Positions 42,304 to 51,384 of a stretch of DNA of 64,000 nt are shown in pieces. The notes beneath the pieces were generated by a model. That model worked only from the letters and a program-made list of their open reading frames with translations. It was not told the origin of the DNA and did no database searches. The first letter of the stretch is position 1. Each line of letters starts with the position of its first letter. Both the position numbers and the translations under genes were made by a program. Source of the stretch: Clostridia bacterium (GTDB taxonomy: Bacteria > Bacillota > Clostridia > Oscillospirales > CAG-272); the NCBI GenBank assembly GCA_017472255.1, contig JAFUQU010000014.1:1-64000 (forward strand). The letters run 5' to 3'.

Positions 42304-43320
42304 ATGACAAACAAAGAATGGTTTCCCACGGCGAAATTTGGGCTGATGATTCACTTCGGTCTTTATTCGATTCCCGCGGGCGAGTGGAAGGGCAAGCGCA
42401 CCAACCAGATCGGCGAGTGGCTTCAGGCCTATTACCGCATCCCGAACGCGGAATACAGCCAGCTGGCGACCGTTTTCAATCCCATCCTGTTCAACGCGGA
42501 GGAATGGGTGCTGACCGCCAAGGAAGCAGGTATGCAGTACATGGTCGTTACTTCGAAGCATCACGAGGGCTTTGCGCTGTTCCAATCCGAGTGGGATAAT
42601 TTCAATTCCGCCGATGGCACGCCCTTCGGTCGGGATATTATCGCGGAGCTGGCGGAAGCGTGCTACAAGCATGGGTTAAAGCTGGGACTGTATTATTCGC
42701 AGGAGATCGACTGGCATGAGCCGGACGGCGGCGGAATGGCGCGCGGCTATACCCATGTGGGCGCAAACGGCGGATACGGCGAAAAGGGATGCAGCTGGAC
42801 GAACGACTGGGATTTCCCGGACAACGACAAAAAGGATTTCTCCCGCTGCTTCGAAGGCAAAATCAAGACGCAGTTCAAGGAAATTCTCACGAAGTACGGG
42901 GATCTCTGCCTGATCTGGTGCGATACGCCCTCGGATATCACCCCAGCGCAGAGCGATGAGCTGTATGCAATGATCAAGAAGTATCAGCCCGACTGTCTGG
43001 TCAATTCGCGTATCGGCAACGGCATCGGCGATTATCATTCCTGCGGCGACAATCAGGTGGACTTCAAAAAGGCAGGGAACACCTCAGCCGTCGTCGGCGG
43101 ACGCACCGGGCTGTATGAATGCCCCGCTACGCTGAATACGACCTGGGGCTACAAATCCTTCGACAATGAGTGGAAGGATCCCGCGAAGGTCATCGAGATC
43201 AAGAACCGGCTGAACGCGCAGAATATCAATTATCTGCTGAACGTGGGTCCCGACTATCTGGGACGGATTCCCGCTCCGGCGCAGGAAATCCTGCGCGCCG
43301 TGGGTCAGGCATCCAATTAA
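42304..43320 (+). CDS. Alpha-L-fucosidase, GH29 family
   Basis: The 338-residue protein begins with the GH29 pattern WFPTAKFGLMIHFGLYSIPAG and has the phrase VTSKHHEGFALF. The probable nucleophile is D207 in LIWCDTPSD. It should release alpha-L-fucose from glycans such as mucin or milk oligosaccharides. It is shorter than many GH29 enzymes, because no C-terminal beta-sandwich is present. There is no signal peptide. The ATG at 42304 follows GGAGG by seven bases, and the open frame back to 42127 is AT-rich promoter DNA. A TATAAT lies at 42240-42245 with a poor -35. Confidence 0.9.
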   Translation: MTNKEWFPTAKFGLMIHFGLYSIPAGEWKGKRTNQIGEWLQAYYRIPNAEYSQLATVFNPILFNAEEWVLTAKEAGMQYMVVTSKHHEGFALFQSEWDNFNSADGTPFGRDIIAELAEACYKHGLKLGLYYSQEIDWHEPDGGGMARGYTHVGANGGYGEKGCSWTNDWDFPDNDKKDFSRCFEGKIKTQFKEILTKYGDLCLIWCDTPSDITPAQSDELYAMIKKYQPDCLVNSRIGNGIGDYHSCGDNQVDFKKAGNTSAVVGGRTGLYECPATLNTTWGYKSFDNEWKDPAKVIEIKNRLNAQNINYLLNVGPDYLGRIPAPAQEILRAVGQASN

Positions 43321-43336
43321 CTCCAAAATAAAATCA

Positions 43337-43367
43337 GGGACGCCGCGCGTGAGCACGGCGTCCCTTT
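43337..43367. terminator. Terminator of the fucosidase gene
   Basis: GGGACGCCG (43337-43345) pairs with CGGCGTCCC (43356-43364), followed by TTT on the plus strand. It lies between convergent genes. Confidence 0.75.
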
Positions 43368-43401
43368 CAGATGAAAAAGCTTGTTTATGTAATTTGGCGG
43401 A

Positions 43402-44217
43402 TTACTTTCTCTTCTTGCTTACTGCGAAAACAGCAGCTGCGGAAGCGGAAACAGCGATGATGGAAACAGTGATGGGGTCAAAGGTTTCGGGAGCGGTGGT
43501 CTGCTCAGGCTCTTCGGCAGAAACGGTGGGCTGACCGTTCACAGACAGAATGGTGAAGGTGAAGGCGTCAGCGGCAGAATCCTTGGAGGAAGCTGCGAGA
43601 ACGAAGTGTGCCTTGCCGTCAGCAAAGATGTCGTTGTACTGGGTGAAGGTCTTGTTGGACTTCACGCCGTTCAGGTAGAGATCGTAACCGTTGTCACCCT
43701 TCTTTACGGAGATGGTCAGGGTCGTGCCATCGTTGATCTGGAAAGAGGCATCCAGGTTCTGGCTGCCATCGCCGGACCACTTGTTGCCAGTGGTATCAAC
43801 CAGCTGATAGTGCTGCCAGCCGATAGGATTGGTGCCGTGACGGATCAGGCAAGCATAGCCGCGACCGTTCTTGACGTCGCTGACGCGGAAGAGTTCGGGG
43901 TTCTCCATCAGACCGAAGGAAATCCAGCAGTCGCCGCTCTTAGTTACCTTGTCAAAGCGGACAACAACCTCAAGACCGTCGAGAGCGAGCTTTTCCTTGG
44001 AAGCGATACCGCTCCAGTTCTCGCCGTTGGTGTAGTAACCGCCCTCAGTGACCTGAACGCCGTCGTCAGTTTCAACGACCTTAACGCCGGAAGCCTTGCC
44101 GTCAATCAGGAAGCCGTTGCCGGCAACCCAGTCTTCAGCGCCCGCTGCGGATGCGGGGAGTGCTGCGCTGACTGCGATCAGAAGCGCGGTCAGCAGTGTG
44201 GATACAGTTTTTTTCAT
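43402..44217 (-). CDS. Secreted, membrane-anchored beta-sandwich protein
   Basis: The 271-residue protein has a cleavable signal peptide (cleavage near ALPASAAGA), one domain of about 190 residues that looks like a concanavalin-type beta-sandwich (WISFGLMENPELF, YDLYLNGVKSNKTF), a T/E/P-rich linker, and a C-terminal hydrophobic helix followed by SKKRK. This is the layout of a surface protein held in the membrane by its tail; an LPXTG motif is absent. The domain may bind carbohydrate. The ATG at 44217 is chosen because the signal peptide starts there and GGAGG is upstream. Confidence 0.75.
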   Translation of the reverse strand: MKKTVSTLLTALLIAVSAALPASAAGAEDWVAGNGFLIDGKASGVKVVETDDGVQVTEGGYYTNGENWSGIASKEKLALDGLEVVVRFDKVTKSGDCWISFGLMENPELFRVSDVKNGRGYACLIRHGTNPIGWQHYQLVDTTGNKWSGDGSQNLDASFQINDGTTLTISVKKGDNGYDLYLNGVKSNKTFTQYNDIFADGKAHFVLAASSKDSAADAFTFTILSVNGQPTVSAEEPEQTTAPETFDPITVSIIAVSASAAAVFAVSKKRK

Positions 44218-44245
44218 GATACTTTTCCTCCATTTACAGAAAAAT

Positions 44246-44284
44246 AGATATGCGGTAGACTTCGTATATGCCAACCGCATATCT
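44246..44284 (-). promoter_or_regulatory. 11-bp inverted repeat in the 5' region of the beta-sandwich gene
   Basis: AGATATGCGGT (44246-44256) pairs with ACCGCATATCT (44274-44284) around a 17-base loop. It begins directly downstream of the -10 box, so it may be an operator or a 5' stabilising stem. Confidence 0.55.
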
Positions 44285-44313
44285 ATTATATCAGATTATT
44301 CGATGCTGTGCAA
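44285..44313 (-). promoter_or_regulatory. Sigma-A promoter of the beta-sandwich gene
   Basis: On the minus strand TTGCAC (44308-44313) and TATAAT (44285-44290) have a 17-base spacer. Confidence 0.75.
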
Positions 44314-44361
44314 TGCAAAAATTAAGTGAAATCGTGCGTTTTGAACGATTGGGAAAATTTT

Positions 44362-46617
44362 TTATTTTCCCGTTTCTTCCATTACATAGACCAGCGTGGG
44401 ATTTGTCTCACCGAGAGCCGTCAGCGAATCGGCTGCGGTGGCGTCAAACATCTTCGTGCCTGTCCACAGATTGAGGAACTTGGTGTTATAAGCCTGCACA
44501 TAGGTGTTATTGCTGAAGGTGATCGGCGACTCTGCGCTCATGAAGACCAGAACGCCCAGGCAGCGGTCGAAGATATTGTTCTCTATGGTATTGTTCTCGA
44601 TGGTTTCGGTGGAAATCCAGAACGAGCACATGGGAGCGCTGGTTTCGCGTCCCGCACAGCCCCAGCCGTAGCCGCCGTACCGGCAGAAGTTATCATGGAC
44701 GCTGACGTTGATGGTTTCACGGGTGGTTCCCTCGGGACGGTTGTTGTAATATTCAATCGACCAGAAGCAGTATTCAATCAGGTTGTCGTAATACTCCACA
44801 TTTTTCATGTTGTTGGTCTTGGTGTCGGCGCTGACGTTGAACTGGTGGGTAATGCCGGTGTCGTAAATCTGGTAAATCCAGTTGTTGTAGACGTTATAGC
44901 CGTCCACGCCGCCGTAAACCTCAACGGCGTTGCCATAGCGGGTGGTGTTGCCGCCGCCGAATCCGGCCAGAATCGAGCCGCCCAGCCAGTTGAAGATACA
45001 GTTGCGGACGGTCAGATTCTTGGTGGTGCCTGCTCCAACGCCATGGGCGCCGGTGAGGGTGATGTGCAGGTTATCGATGGTTGTATCGGCGGCGGGGCTG
45101 ATGGTATTCAGGCGTTCGCCGATTTCGATGGATTCAAAACGCTCGCCGGGATTGCCCTCGGTGCTGTAGAAATAGAACTTCTGCGTATTCAGATCGCTGT
45201 AGAACTGAAGATCGTCATAAAGGTCTTTCGCGCCGGTGAAGGTTCCCTGTCCGGCGACCATGCAGATACCGGTCAGTTCGTCGTATTTGCCCAGCTCGCC
45301 GGAATGGTCGAGGGCTACGATGCCCGCGTTGTTCAGGGGTTTCGTGCAGAGCCAGACGTTTTCATATTCGGTTTCCTGCCAGAGAGCGGGATCAGCGTAG
45401 TTCATTTTGGAGCTGTTGATGATCGGCTTTGCGCCCTCGCCGTATGCCGAGTAGGTTACGCCGGCCACGGTTGTGATGTTTCCGCGGAACATATCGCCAC
45501 GGCGGAAGAGCACCACGTCGCCCCGCTTCAGCGGCAGGGTCTTCAGTCTTGCCAGCGTCTTGACGGGTGTTTCTTCGGAAAGACCGTCGTTGCTGTCGTC
45601 GCCCTCCTCGGAGAAGTAATAGATTTTAGTTGCTGCGCCGACGGTGTACTCGCTCTCCGTGTTGAGAATGGCTTCCTTCATGGCGTCCGCTTTGGCGTCA
45701 AGCTCCTTGAGATAGGCTTCATCTGCGACTTTCATGTGAGTTGAATCTCCTTCCTGGGACAGGCTCAGCGCGGAATCAATCTCCAGCGCCTTGTTCTGTA
45801 CATTGGTTTTGATATAATCAAGCAGCATATCGTAGCCGACCGAGGGGTCTGCCAGAATGCCGTAGGCTACTTCCAGCACGCTTCCGTTCATGCGGCAGAC
45901 CGTCTGGGTGGTTTCCAGACTGTCGTCCGTAAGGAATGCGATCTGCGGAGAAGTGTCAGAGTTCAGGTAACGCTTGGTTTCCATATCGAGACCGGTGAGG
46001 CTTTCGATCTCGGCAGCCAGATTGCTTGCCAGCGTTTCATAGGTGGGATTCTTTGTGTCATAGCGGATGAGGCAGTCGGCGATGTTCGTACCGCCCAGCG
46101 TGAACGAATCAATGGTATATTCACCCAGATGCAGATATTTTTCGCCGTCGGCAATGTAGATGTTGCCGTCCACCACATAGTTGTCGAGGAAATATTGAAT
46201 GGCTTCGTCGATGCATTCGGTGCCGTAGATGGTGATTTTGGTGCCGGTGCGGGCGATGCCCCAGTCAAGGCTGCGGGGAAGCTCGGCGGCGATGGAAGCG
46301 GTTGCTTCACGGTTGGTGACGCCCACAAGGATTTCGGCGTCGTTCTCCTTGAATAAGTCAGCGGCGGCACTGCCTGCTTTAGCCACGAAGTCGGTGGTCA
46401 AACCCAGCTCGGTACCGGTACGGGCGGCGATTTCCTTGTTCAGCGCTACCGCCGCGTCAGTGGCGTTGTCGGTAGTATCGGGGCGGACGATGATGTAGGA
46501 CGAGGTTCCGTCCTCACCGATCAGCGCGTCGGCGGGGTTATGTTTTTCTGCACACGCGCAGCAGAGAATCAGCGAGAACAGAATCAGTATAAGAAGCAGA
46601 TAAGTATTTTTTTTCAT
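44362..46617 (-). CDS. Lipoprotein with shared N-domain and parallel beta-helix (copy 3)
   Basis: The 751-residue protein has a signal ending in a cysteine cluster (LCCAC), an alpha/beta N-terminal domain of about 290 residues that recurs in the three genes upstream (motifs DALIGEDGTSSYIIVR, EILVGVTNRE, YFLDNYVVDGNIYIADG), and a C-terminal right-handed parallel beta-helix starting near YYFSEEGDDSNDGLSEETP. Parallel beta-helix proteins of this kind are usually polysaccharide lyases, hydrolases or epimerases acting outside the cell. I see no diagnostic catalytic residues. It is the most divergent of the three copies and is separated from the others by a gene remnant. An AAGGA site precedes the ATG. 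Confidence 0.75.
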   Translation of the reverse strand: MKKNTYLLLILILFSLILCCACAEKHNPADALIGEDGTSSYIIVRPDTTDNATDAAVALNKEIAARTGTELGLTTDFVAKAGSAAADLFKENDAEILVGVTNREATASIAAELPRSLDWGIARTGTKITIYGTECIDEAIQYFLDNYVVDGNIYIADGEKYLHLGEYTIDSFTLGGTNIADCLIRYDTKNPTYETLASNLAAEIESLTGLDMETKRYLNSDTSPQIAFLTDDSLETTQTVCRMNGSVLEVAYGILADPSVGYDMLLDYIKTNVQNKALEIDSALSLSQEGDSTHMKVADEAYLKELDAKADAMKEAILNTESEYTVGAATKIYYFSEEGDDSNDGLSEETPVKTLARLKTLPLKRGDVVLFRRGDMFRGNITTVAGVTYSAYGEGAKPIINSSKMNYADPALWQETEYENVWLCTKPLNNAGIVALDHSGELGKYDELTGICMVAGQGTFTGAKDLYDDLQFYSDLNTQKFYFYSTEGNPGERFESIEIGERLNTISPAADTTIDNLHITLTGAHGVGAGTTKNLTVRNCIFNWLGGSILAGFGGGNTTRYGNAVEVYGGVDGYNVYNNWIYQIYDTGITHQFNVSADTKTNNMKNVEYYDNLIEYCFWSIEYYNNRPEGTTRETINVSVHDNFCRYGGYGWGCAGRETSAPMCSFWISTETIENNTIENNIFDRCLGVLVFMSAESPITFSNNTYVQAYNTKFLNLWTGTKMFDATAADSLTALGETNPTLVYVMEETGK

Positions 46618-46624
46618 AGGAATC

Positions 46625-46785
46625 CTTTCATTCTTTCACGGTGATTTTGAGTACGTGACCGCTGTCATAAGCGGCAGCTGAGGGATGATGGCAGCTTCGC
46701 CGCCGGAGGTTTTGACGATGATTTCTGAGTAGCAATTGCTGTGGACGTGTCCACAGAAAATCCCCTTGATGAGATCATAGATTTC
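46625..46785 (-). pseudogene. Remnant of the 3' end of a lipoprotein-phosphoesterase gene
   Basis: Read on the minus strand, this stretch matches the last 50 to 60 codons of the gene at 51385-53226: EIYDL, IKGIFCGH-x-HS, YSEII, KTSGGE and AIIPQ can all be read. An in-frame gap of about six codons, a 13-base deletion after AIIPQ that shifts the frame, and loss of the stop codon (TAA to GAA) make it non-functional. The sequence between it and the start of copy 3 is also nearly identical to that between the intact gene and copy 1. Confidence 0.85.
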
Positions 46786-46792
46786 CTTTTTA

Positions 46793-46843
46793 TATTATGG
46801 TATAATGCGGCTGTCAAGAAAACAGCCGCATTATACCATAATA
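46793..46843. repeat. Perfect 22-bp inverted repeat with 7-base loop
   Basis: The arms at 46793-46814 and 46822-46843 are perfectly complementary. No T-tract follows on either strand, so it is not a standard terminator. On the minus strand it contains TTGACA, 17 bases, TATAAA, so it may be the promoter of copy 3. It lies exactly between copy 2 and the gene remnant and could be a miniature mobile element or a mark of the rearrangement. Confidence 0.8.
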
Positions 46844-46854
46844 GCGAGATATGC

Positions 46855-49116
46855 TTATTCTACGTCATCCATAACGTAGACCAGCGTGGGATTGTTTTCG
46901 CCCACCTTGGCCAGCGTCTCGGCAGCAGTACCGTCGAACATATAATTGTTGCCCCAGAGATAAGCGAACTTCACGCCGTAGGGTTGGATGTAGGTGTTGC
47001 CGTTGAAGTTCATAGTTCCTTCCTTGCCGACTCGAATCAGCAGACCCAGGCAGCGGTCAAAGATGTTGTTGGTCAGATAGTTGTCCTTCACTTCTTCTCC
47101 GGCGGAGTTCATGGCGCACATGGGAGCGCTGGTTTCGCGTCCGAGGCATCCCCAGCCGTAACCGCCCAGACGGCAGAAGTTGTCGTGGATGGAGACGTTG
47201 GTGGTGTTTCGTTCGGTGCCCTCCGGACGGCTGTTGTAGTATTCCAGCGACCAGAAGCAGTATTCAATCAGGTTGTCATAATACTGCACGTCGTTCATGT
47301 TGTTGACCGCCTTGCTGGGGGTGGAACTGAACTGATGGGTGATGCCGGTGTCGTAAATCTGGTAAATCCAGTTGTTGTAGACGTAGTAGCCGTCCACCCC
47401 GCCGTAAACCTGCACCGCGTTGCCGTAGCCGGGGATGTTGCCACTATTGAAACCGGTGAGAATCGAGCCGCCCAGCCAGTTGAAAATGCAGTTGCGGACG
47501 GTCAGATTCTTGTTGTCTCCGGCGCTGACGCCGTGTGCGCCCACATGGGTTACATGGATGTTGTCGATGACAATATCGTTGTTTGAGCCTACCTGGAAGG
47601 TGTTTTCACGGACGCCAATTTCGATGGATTCAAAGCGCTCGCCGGGATTGCCCTCGGTGCTGTAAAAATAGAGCTTGTTGGTAGCAAGATCGCTCCAGAC
47701 TTGCAGGTCTTCGTTCATATCGGCGGCGCCGTTAAAGTTATTGGTTCCGGCTACCATGCGGGTACCTACCAGCTCATCGTATTTGCCCAGCTCCCCGGTA
47801 TGGTCGAGGGCTACGATACCCACGTTCACCAGCTTCTCCGTGCAGACCCAGACGTTTTCGTATTGGGTTTCAAGCCAGAGCGCGGGATCGGCGTAATTCC
47901 GTCTGGAGCTGTTGATGATCGGCTTTGCACCCTCGCCGTATGCCGAGTAGGTTACGCCCGACCGGGTTTTGATGACGCCACGGAACATATCGCCTCTCTT
48001 GAAGAGAACCACGTCGCCGGCGTTCAGCGGCAGGACGTTCAGCTTATCCAGCGTCTTCATCGGAGTTTCTTCGGAAAGACCGTCATTGCTGTCGTCGCCG
48101 GTTTCGGAGAAGTAGTAGATTTTTCCGCCTTCGCCCACGGTGTACTCGCTCTCGGTATAGAGAACGGCGTCCCGCATGGCGGCGGCTTTTGCGTCAAGCT
48201 CGTCAAAATATGCTTTATCTGCGATCTTCACGTGTTCAGAATCTCCTTCGTTAATCAAATTCAACGTTGTGTCAATGGCAAGCGTCTTGTTCTGAATGCC
48301 CGCGTCGATGTAATCAAGCAGCATCGTATAGCCGGTTTCGTAGCTGCCAAGGATGCCGCGGGCAATCTCAAGCACATTGCCGTTCATGCGGCAGACCGTT
48401 TCGGTGATGTCCAGCGTGTTATCGGTCACAAAGGCGATCTGCGGATCGGTATCGCCGGGCGTGGTCTGTTTAACCTCCAGGGTATAGCCGTACAGTTCGT
48501 TGATCCGGACGGCTAAATCCTGTGCCAGCGTCTGAGCGGCGGTGTTGCCCGATTCATAGCGGATGGAGCAAGATTCGATGTTCGTATCGCCTACTGTGAA
48601 CGAATCGATGGTGTAATCGCTTAGATGCAGATACTTCTCGCCGTCGGCGATGTAAATGTTGCCGTCCACCACATAGTTGTCGAGAAAATACTGCACGGCT
48701 TCATCAATGCACTCGGTACCGTAGATGGCGATCTTCGCGCCAGAGCGCATGATTCCCCAGTCCCGGCTGCGGGGAAGCTCGGCGGCAAGGGTGGAGGAAA
48801 GCTCGCGGTTGGTTTCGCCCACAAGGATTTCGGTGTCGATTTCTTTGAACTGATCGGCAATCGCACTGCCCGCTTTGGCGACGAAGTCGGTGGTCAGGTC
48901 AAGCTCCACGCCGATGCGCTCGGAGATCGTATTGGTCAGCGTAACCGCTGCCTGAACGCCGGTTTTGATGGTGTCCGAACGGACGATGACATAGGAGGTA
49001 GCACCGCCCTCGCCGATCAGCGCATCGGCGGGGTCACGGGGTTTCTCCGAGGTACACGCACCCAGCAGGACGCATACACAGAACAGCAGAAGAATGGTCA
49101 GTACGGATTTTTTCAT
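46855..49116 (-). CDS. Lipoprotein with shared N-domain and parallel beta-helix (copy 2)
   Basis: The 753-residue protein has lipobox LLGAC, the same N-terminal domain as its neighbours (DALIGEGGATSYVIVRSD, EILVGETNRE, NYVVDGNIYIADGEKYLH) and the same beta-helix (YYFSETGDDSNDGLSEETP, LTVRNCIFNWLGGSIL). It is much closer to copy 1 than to copy 3, especially in the beta-helix, where long stretches are identical. Its ATG overlaps the copy 1 stop in an ATGA, so it is translationally coupled. It is expected on the outer face of the membrane. No catalytic residues can be named. Confidence 0.8.
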   Translation of the reverse strand: MKKSVLTILLLFCVCVLLGACTSEKPRDPADALIGEGGATSYVIVRSDTIKTGVQAAVTLTNTISERIGVELDLTTDFVAKAGSAIADQFKEIDTEILVGETNRELSSTLAAELPRSRDWGIMRSGAKIAIYGTECIDEAVQYFLDNYVVDGNIYIADGEKYLHLSDYTIDSFTVGDTNIESCSIRYESGNTAAQTLAQDLAVRINELYGYTLEVKQTTPGDTDPQIAFVTDNTLDITETVCRMNGNVLEIARGILGSYETGYTMLLDYIDAGIQNKTLAIDTTLNLINEGDSEHVKIADKAYFDELDAKAAAMRDAVLYTESEYTVGEGGKIYYFSETGDDSNDGLSEETPMKTLDKLNVLPLNAGDVVLFKRGDMFRGVIKTRSGVTYSAYGEGAKPIINSSRRNYADPALWLETQYENVWVCTEKLVNVGIVALDHTGELGKYDELVGTRMVAGTNNFNGAADMNEDLQVWSDLATNKLYFYSTEGNPGERFESIEIGVRENTFQVGSNNDIVIDNIHVTHVGAHGVSAGDNKNLTVRNCIFNWLGGSILTGFNSGNIPGYGNAVQVYGGVDGYYVYNNWIYQIYDTGITHQFSSTPSKAVNNMNDVQYYDNLIEYCFWSLEYYNSRPEGTERNTTNVSIHDNFCRLGGYGWGCLGRETSAPMCAMNSAGEEVKDNYLTNNIFDRCLGLLIRVGKEGTMNFNGNTYIQPYGVKFAYLWGNNYMFDGTAAETLAKVGENNPTLVYVMDDVE

Positions 49117-51371
49117 TCGGCGGTTTCCTCCTCCATTACATAGACCAGCGTGGGATTGGTCTCGCCTACCTTGGCCAGCGTATCACGGGCAGTACTGTCG
49201 AAGTTGTAGGTGGTACCCCAAAGGTAAGCGAACTTCACGCCGTAGGGTTGGATGTAGGTGTTGCCGCTGAAGTTCATCGTGCCTTCCTTGCCGACCCGGA
49301 TCAGCAGACCGAGGCAGCGGTCAAAGATATTATTGGTCAGATAATTGTCCGCCACATCCTCACCGCTGGAGTTCATGGCACACATGGGAGCGCTGGTTTC
49401 GCGGGTGCGGCAGCCCCATCCGTAACCGCCCAGACGGCAAAAGTTATCATGGATGGAGACGTTGGTGGTCTTGCGCTCGGTGCCCTCGGGACGGACGTTG
49501 TAGTATTCCAGCGACCAGAAGCAGTATTCGATTAGGTTGTCGTAATACTCTACATCGTTCATGTTGTTGACCGTCTTGCTGGGAGTGGAACTGAACTGAT
49601 GGGTGATGCCGGTGTCGTAAATCTGGTAAATCCAGTTGTTGTATACGGTGTAGCCGTCTACGCTGCCGTAGACTTCCACCGCGTTGCCGTAGCCGGTGAT
49701 GTTGCCGCCACCGTGTCCCAGCAGGATCGAGCCGCCCAGCCAGTTGAAAATGCAGTTGCGGACGGTCAGATTTTTGGTGGAACCTGCGCCTACGCCATGT
49801 GCGCCGGTGAGGGTTACGTGCAGGTTGTCAATGGTTACGTCAGTAACGCTGACGGAGATGGCATTCTTGCGTTCGCCGATTTCAATGGATTCAAAGCGTT
49901 CGCCGGGATTGCCTTCGGTGCTGCAAAAATAAAGTCTGTCGTTTTCCCAGTCGCCCCAGACCTGTAGGTCTTCGTTCATATCGGCGGCGCCGTTGAAGTC
50001 GTCACGTCCGGCCACCATGCGGGTGCCTACCAGCTCGTCGTATTTACCCAGCTCACCGGAGTGGTCGAGGGCTACGATGCCGACATTCACCAGCTTCTCC
50101 GTGCAGACCCATACGTTCTCATACTCGGTCTGCTTCCACAGAGAGGGATCAGCGTAGTTGCGTTTGGAGGCGTTGATGATCGGCTTTGCGCCCTCACCGT
50201 AGGCGGAATATGTAACGCCTGTTTTGGCGGTGATGTTGCCGCGGAACATATCGCCTCGCTTGAAGAGCACCACATCGCCCTTCTTCAATATCAGCAGATT
50301 AAGCTTGTCGATGGATTTTAGCGGGGTTTCCTCGGAGAGACCGTCGTTGCTGTCGTCTCCATCCTCGGAGAAATAATAGATTTTGCCTCCCGCGCCGACG
50401 GTGTACTCGCTTTCGGTGTTGAGAACGGCCTGCTTCATGGCTTCGGCCTTGGTGTCCAGCGCTTCAAAATACGCGGTGTCTGCTACTTTCACGTGTTCCA
50501 CATCTCCTTCATCAGATAAATTAATATCGCTGATTGCCAGCGTTTTGGACTGGATGCTGCTCTGGATGTAGTCGGACAGCATCGTATAGCCGTCCATCGG
50601 ATCGGCCAGCAGACCGCTCGCTACCTCCAGCGTACTGCCGTTCATACGGCAGACCGTTTCGGTGACACCCAGACTGTCGTCGGAACAGAAGACGATTTTC
50701 GCCGAAGTGTCATTTTTCTTAAATCTTTCGGTTTTGGCGGCCAGTCCGGTCATTTCCTGCAGCTGGGACGCCAGCTGCTTGGCCGCTTCAATCATGGTAT
50801 CGGATTCGTAGTAAACCTCAGCGGAGGTCATATCCGCGCCGTTCAGAGTCAGGCTGTCCAGCGTGTAATCTGCGATGTGCAGATACTTTTCGCCGTCGGC
50901 AATGTAAATGTTGCCGTCCGCCACATAGTTATCGAGAAAATACTGAACCGCTTCCTCAAGGCACTCGGTGCCGTAAATGGCGATCTTCGTGCCGGTGCGG
51001 ATGATGCCCCAGTCGCGGCTTCGGGGCAGCTCGGCGGCAAGGGATATGGAGGCTTCGCGGTTGGTCTCGCCCACAAGGATTTCGGTGTCGATTTCCTTGA
51101 ATTTATCAGCGGCGGAGCTTCCGGCTTTGGCGATAAAATCCGTGGTCAGTCCAAGCTCCACGCCGGTGCGCTCGGCGATGGCGCTGTTCAGAGAGACGGC
51201 TTCCGGGGTAGCGGCATCGTTGGTGTCGGAACGCACAATGATGTAAGCGGTGGTTCCATCCTCGCCGATCAGAGCGTCAGCCGGATTGCGCGGCTCCTCC
51301 GACGTGCAGGCACAGCAGAAAATCAGGGAAAACAGGGTCAGTATAAAAAACAGATAAGTATGTTTTTTCAT
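49113..51371 (-). CDS. Lipoprotein with shared N-domain and parallel beta-helix (copy 1)
   Basis: The 752-residue protein starts with a lipoprotein signal ending in FCCAC, then the shared N-terminal domain (DALIGEDGTTAYIIVRSD, EILVGETNRE) and the beta-helix (YYFSEDGDDSNDGLSEETP). A linker around residues 270-320 with alternating charged residues separates the two. It begins 13 bases after the stop of the phosphoesterase lipoprotein gene and overlaps copy 2 by four bases, so these are cotranscribed. AAGGA precedes the ATG. Copies 1 and 3 share the same upstream sequence, so copy 3 probably derives from a duplication that included this gene. Confidence 0.8.
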   Translation of the reverse strand: MKKHTYLFFILTLFSLIFCCACTSEEPRNPADALIGEDGTTAYIIVRSDTNDAATPEAVSLNSAIAERTGVELGLTTDFIAKAGSSAADKFKEIDTEILVGETNREASISLAAELPRSRDWGIIRTGTKIAIYGTECLEEAVQYFLDNYVADGNIYIADGEKYLHIADYTLDSLTLNGADMTSAEVYYESDTMIEAAKQLASQLQEMTGLAAKTERFKKNDTSAKIVFCSDDSLGVTETVCRMNGSTLEVASGLLADPMDGYTMLSDYIQSSIQSKTLAISDINLSDEGDVEHVKVADTAYFEALDTKAEAMKQAVLNTESEYTVGAGGKIYYFSEDGDDSNDGLSEETPLKSIDKLNLLILKKGDVVLFKRGDMFRGNITAKTGVTYSAYGEGAKPIINASKRNYADPSLWKQTEYENVWVCTEKLVNVGIVALDHSGELGKYDELVGTRMVAGRDDFNGAADMNEDLQVWGDWENDRLYFCSTEGNPGERFESIEIGERKNAISVSVTDVTIDNLHVTLTGAHGVGAGSTKNLTVRNCIFNWLGGSILLGHGGGNITGYGNAVEVYGSVDGYTVYNNWIYQIYDTGITHQFSSTPSKTVNNMNDVEYYDNLIEYCFWSLEYYNVRPEGTERKTTNVSIHDNFCRLGGYGWGCRTRETSAPMCAMNSSGEDVADNYLTNNIFDRCLGLLIRVGKEGTMNFSGNTYIQPYGVKFAYLWGTTYNFDSTARDTLAKVGETNPTLVYVMEEETAE

Positions 51372-51384
51372 AGGAATCCTTTCA

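Noticed and set aside
44351-44371. GGGAAAAT/ATTTTCCC inverted repeat at the end of the copy 3 lipoprotein gene.
   Set aside because: It overlaps the stop codon and has no T-tract after it on the minus strand, so it is too weak to call a terminator.
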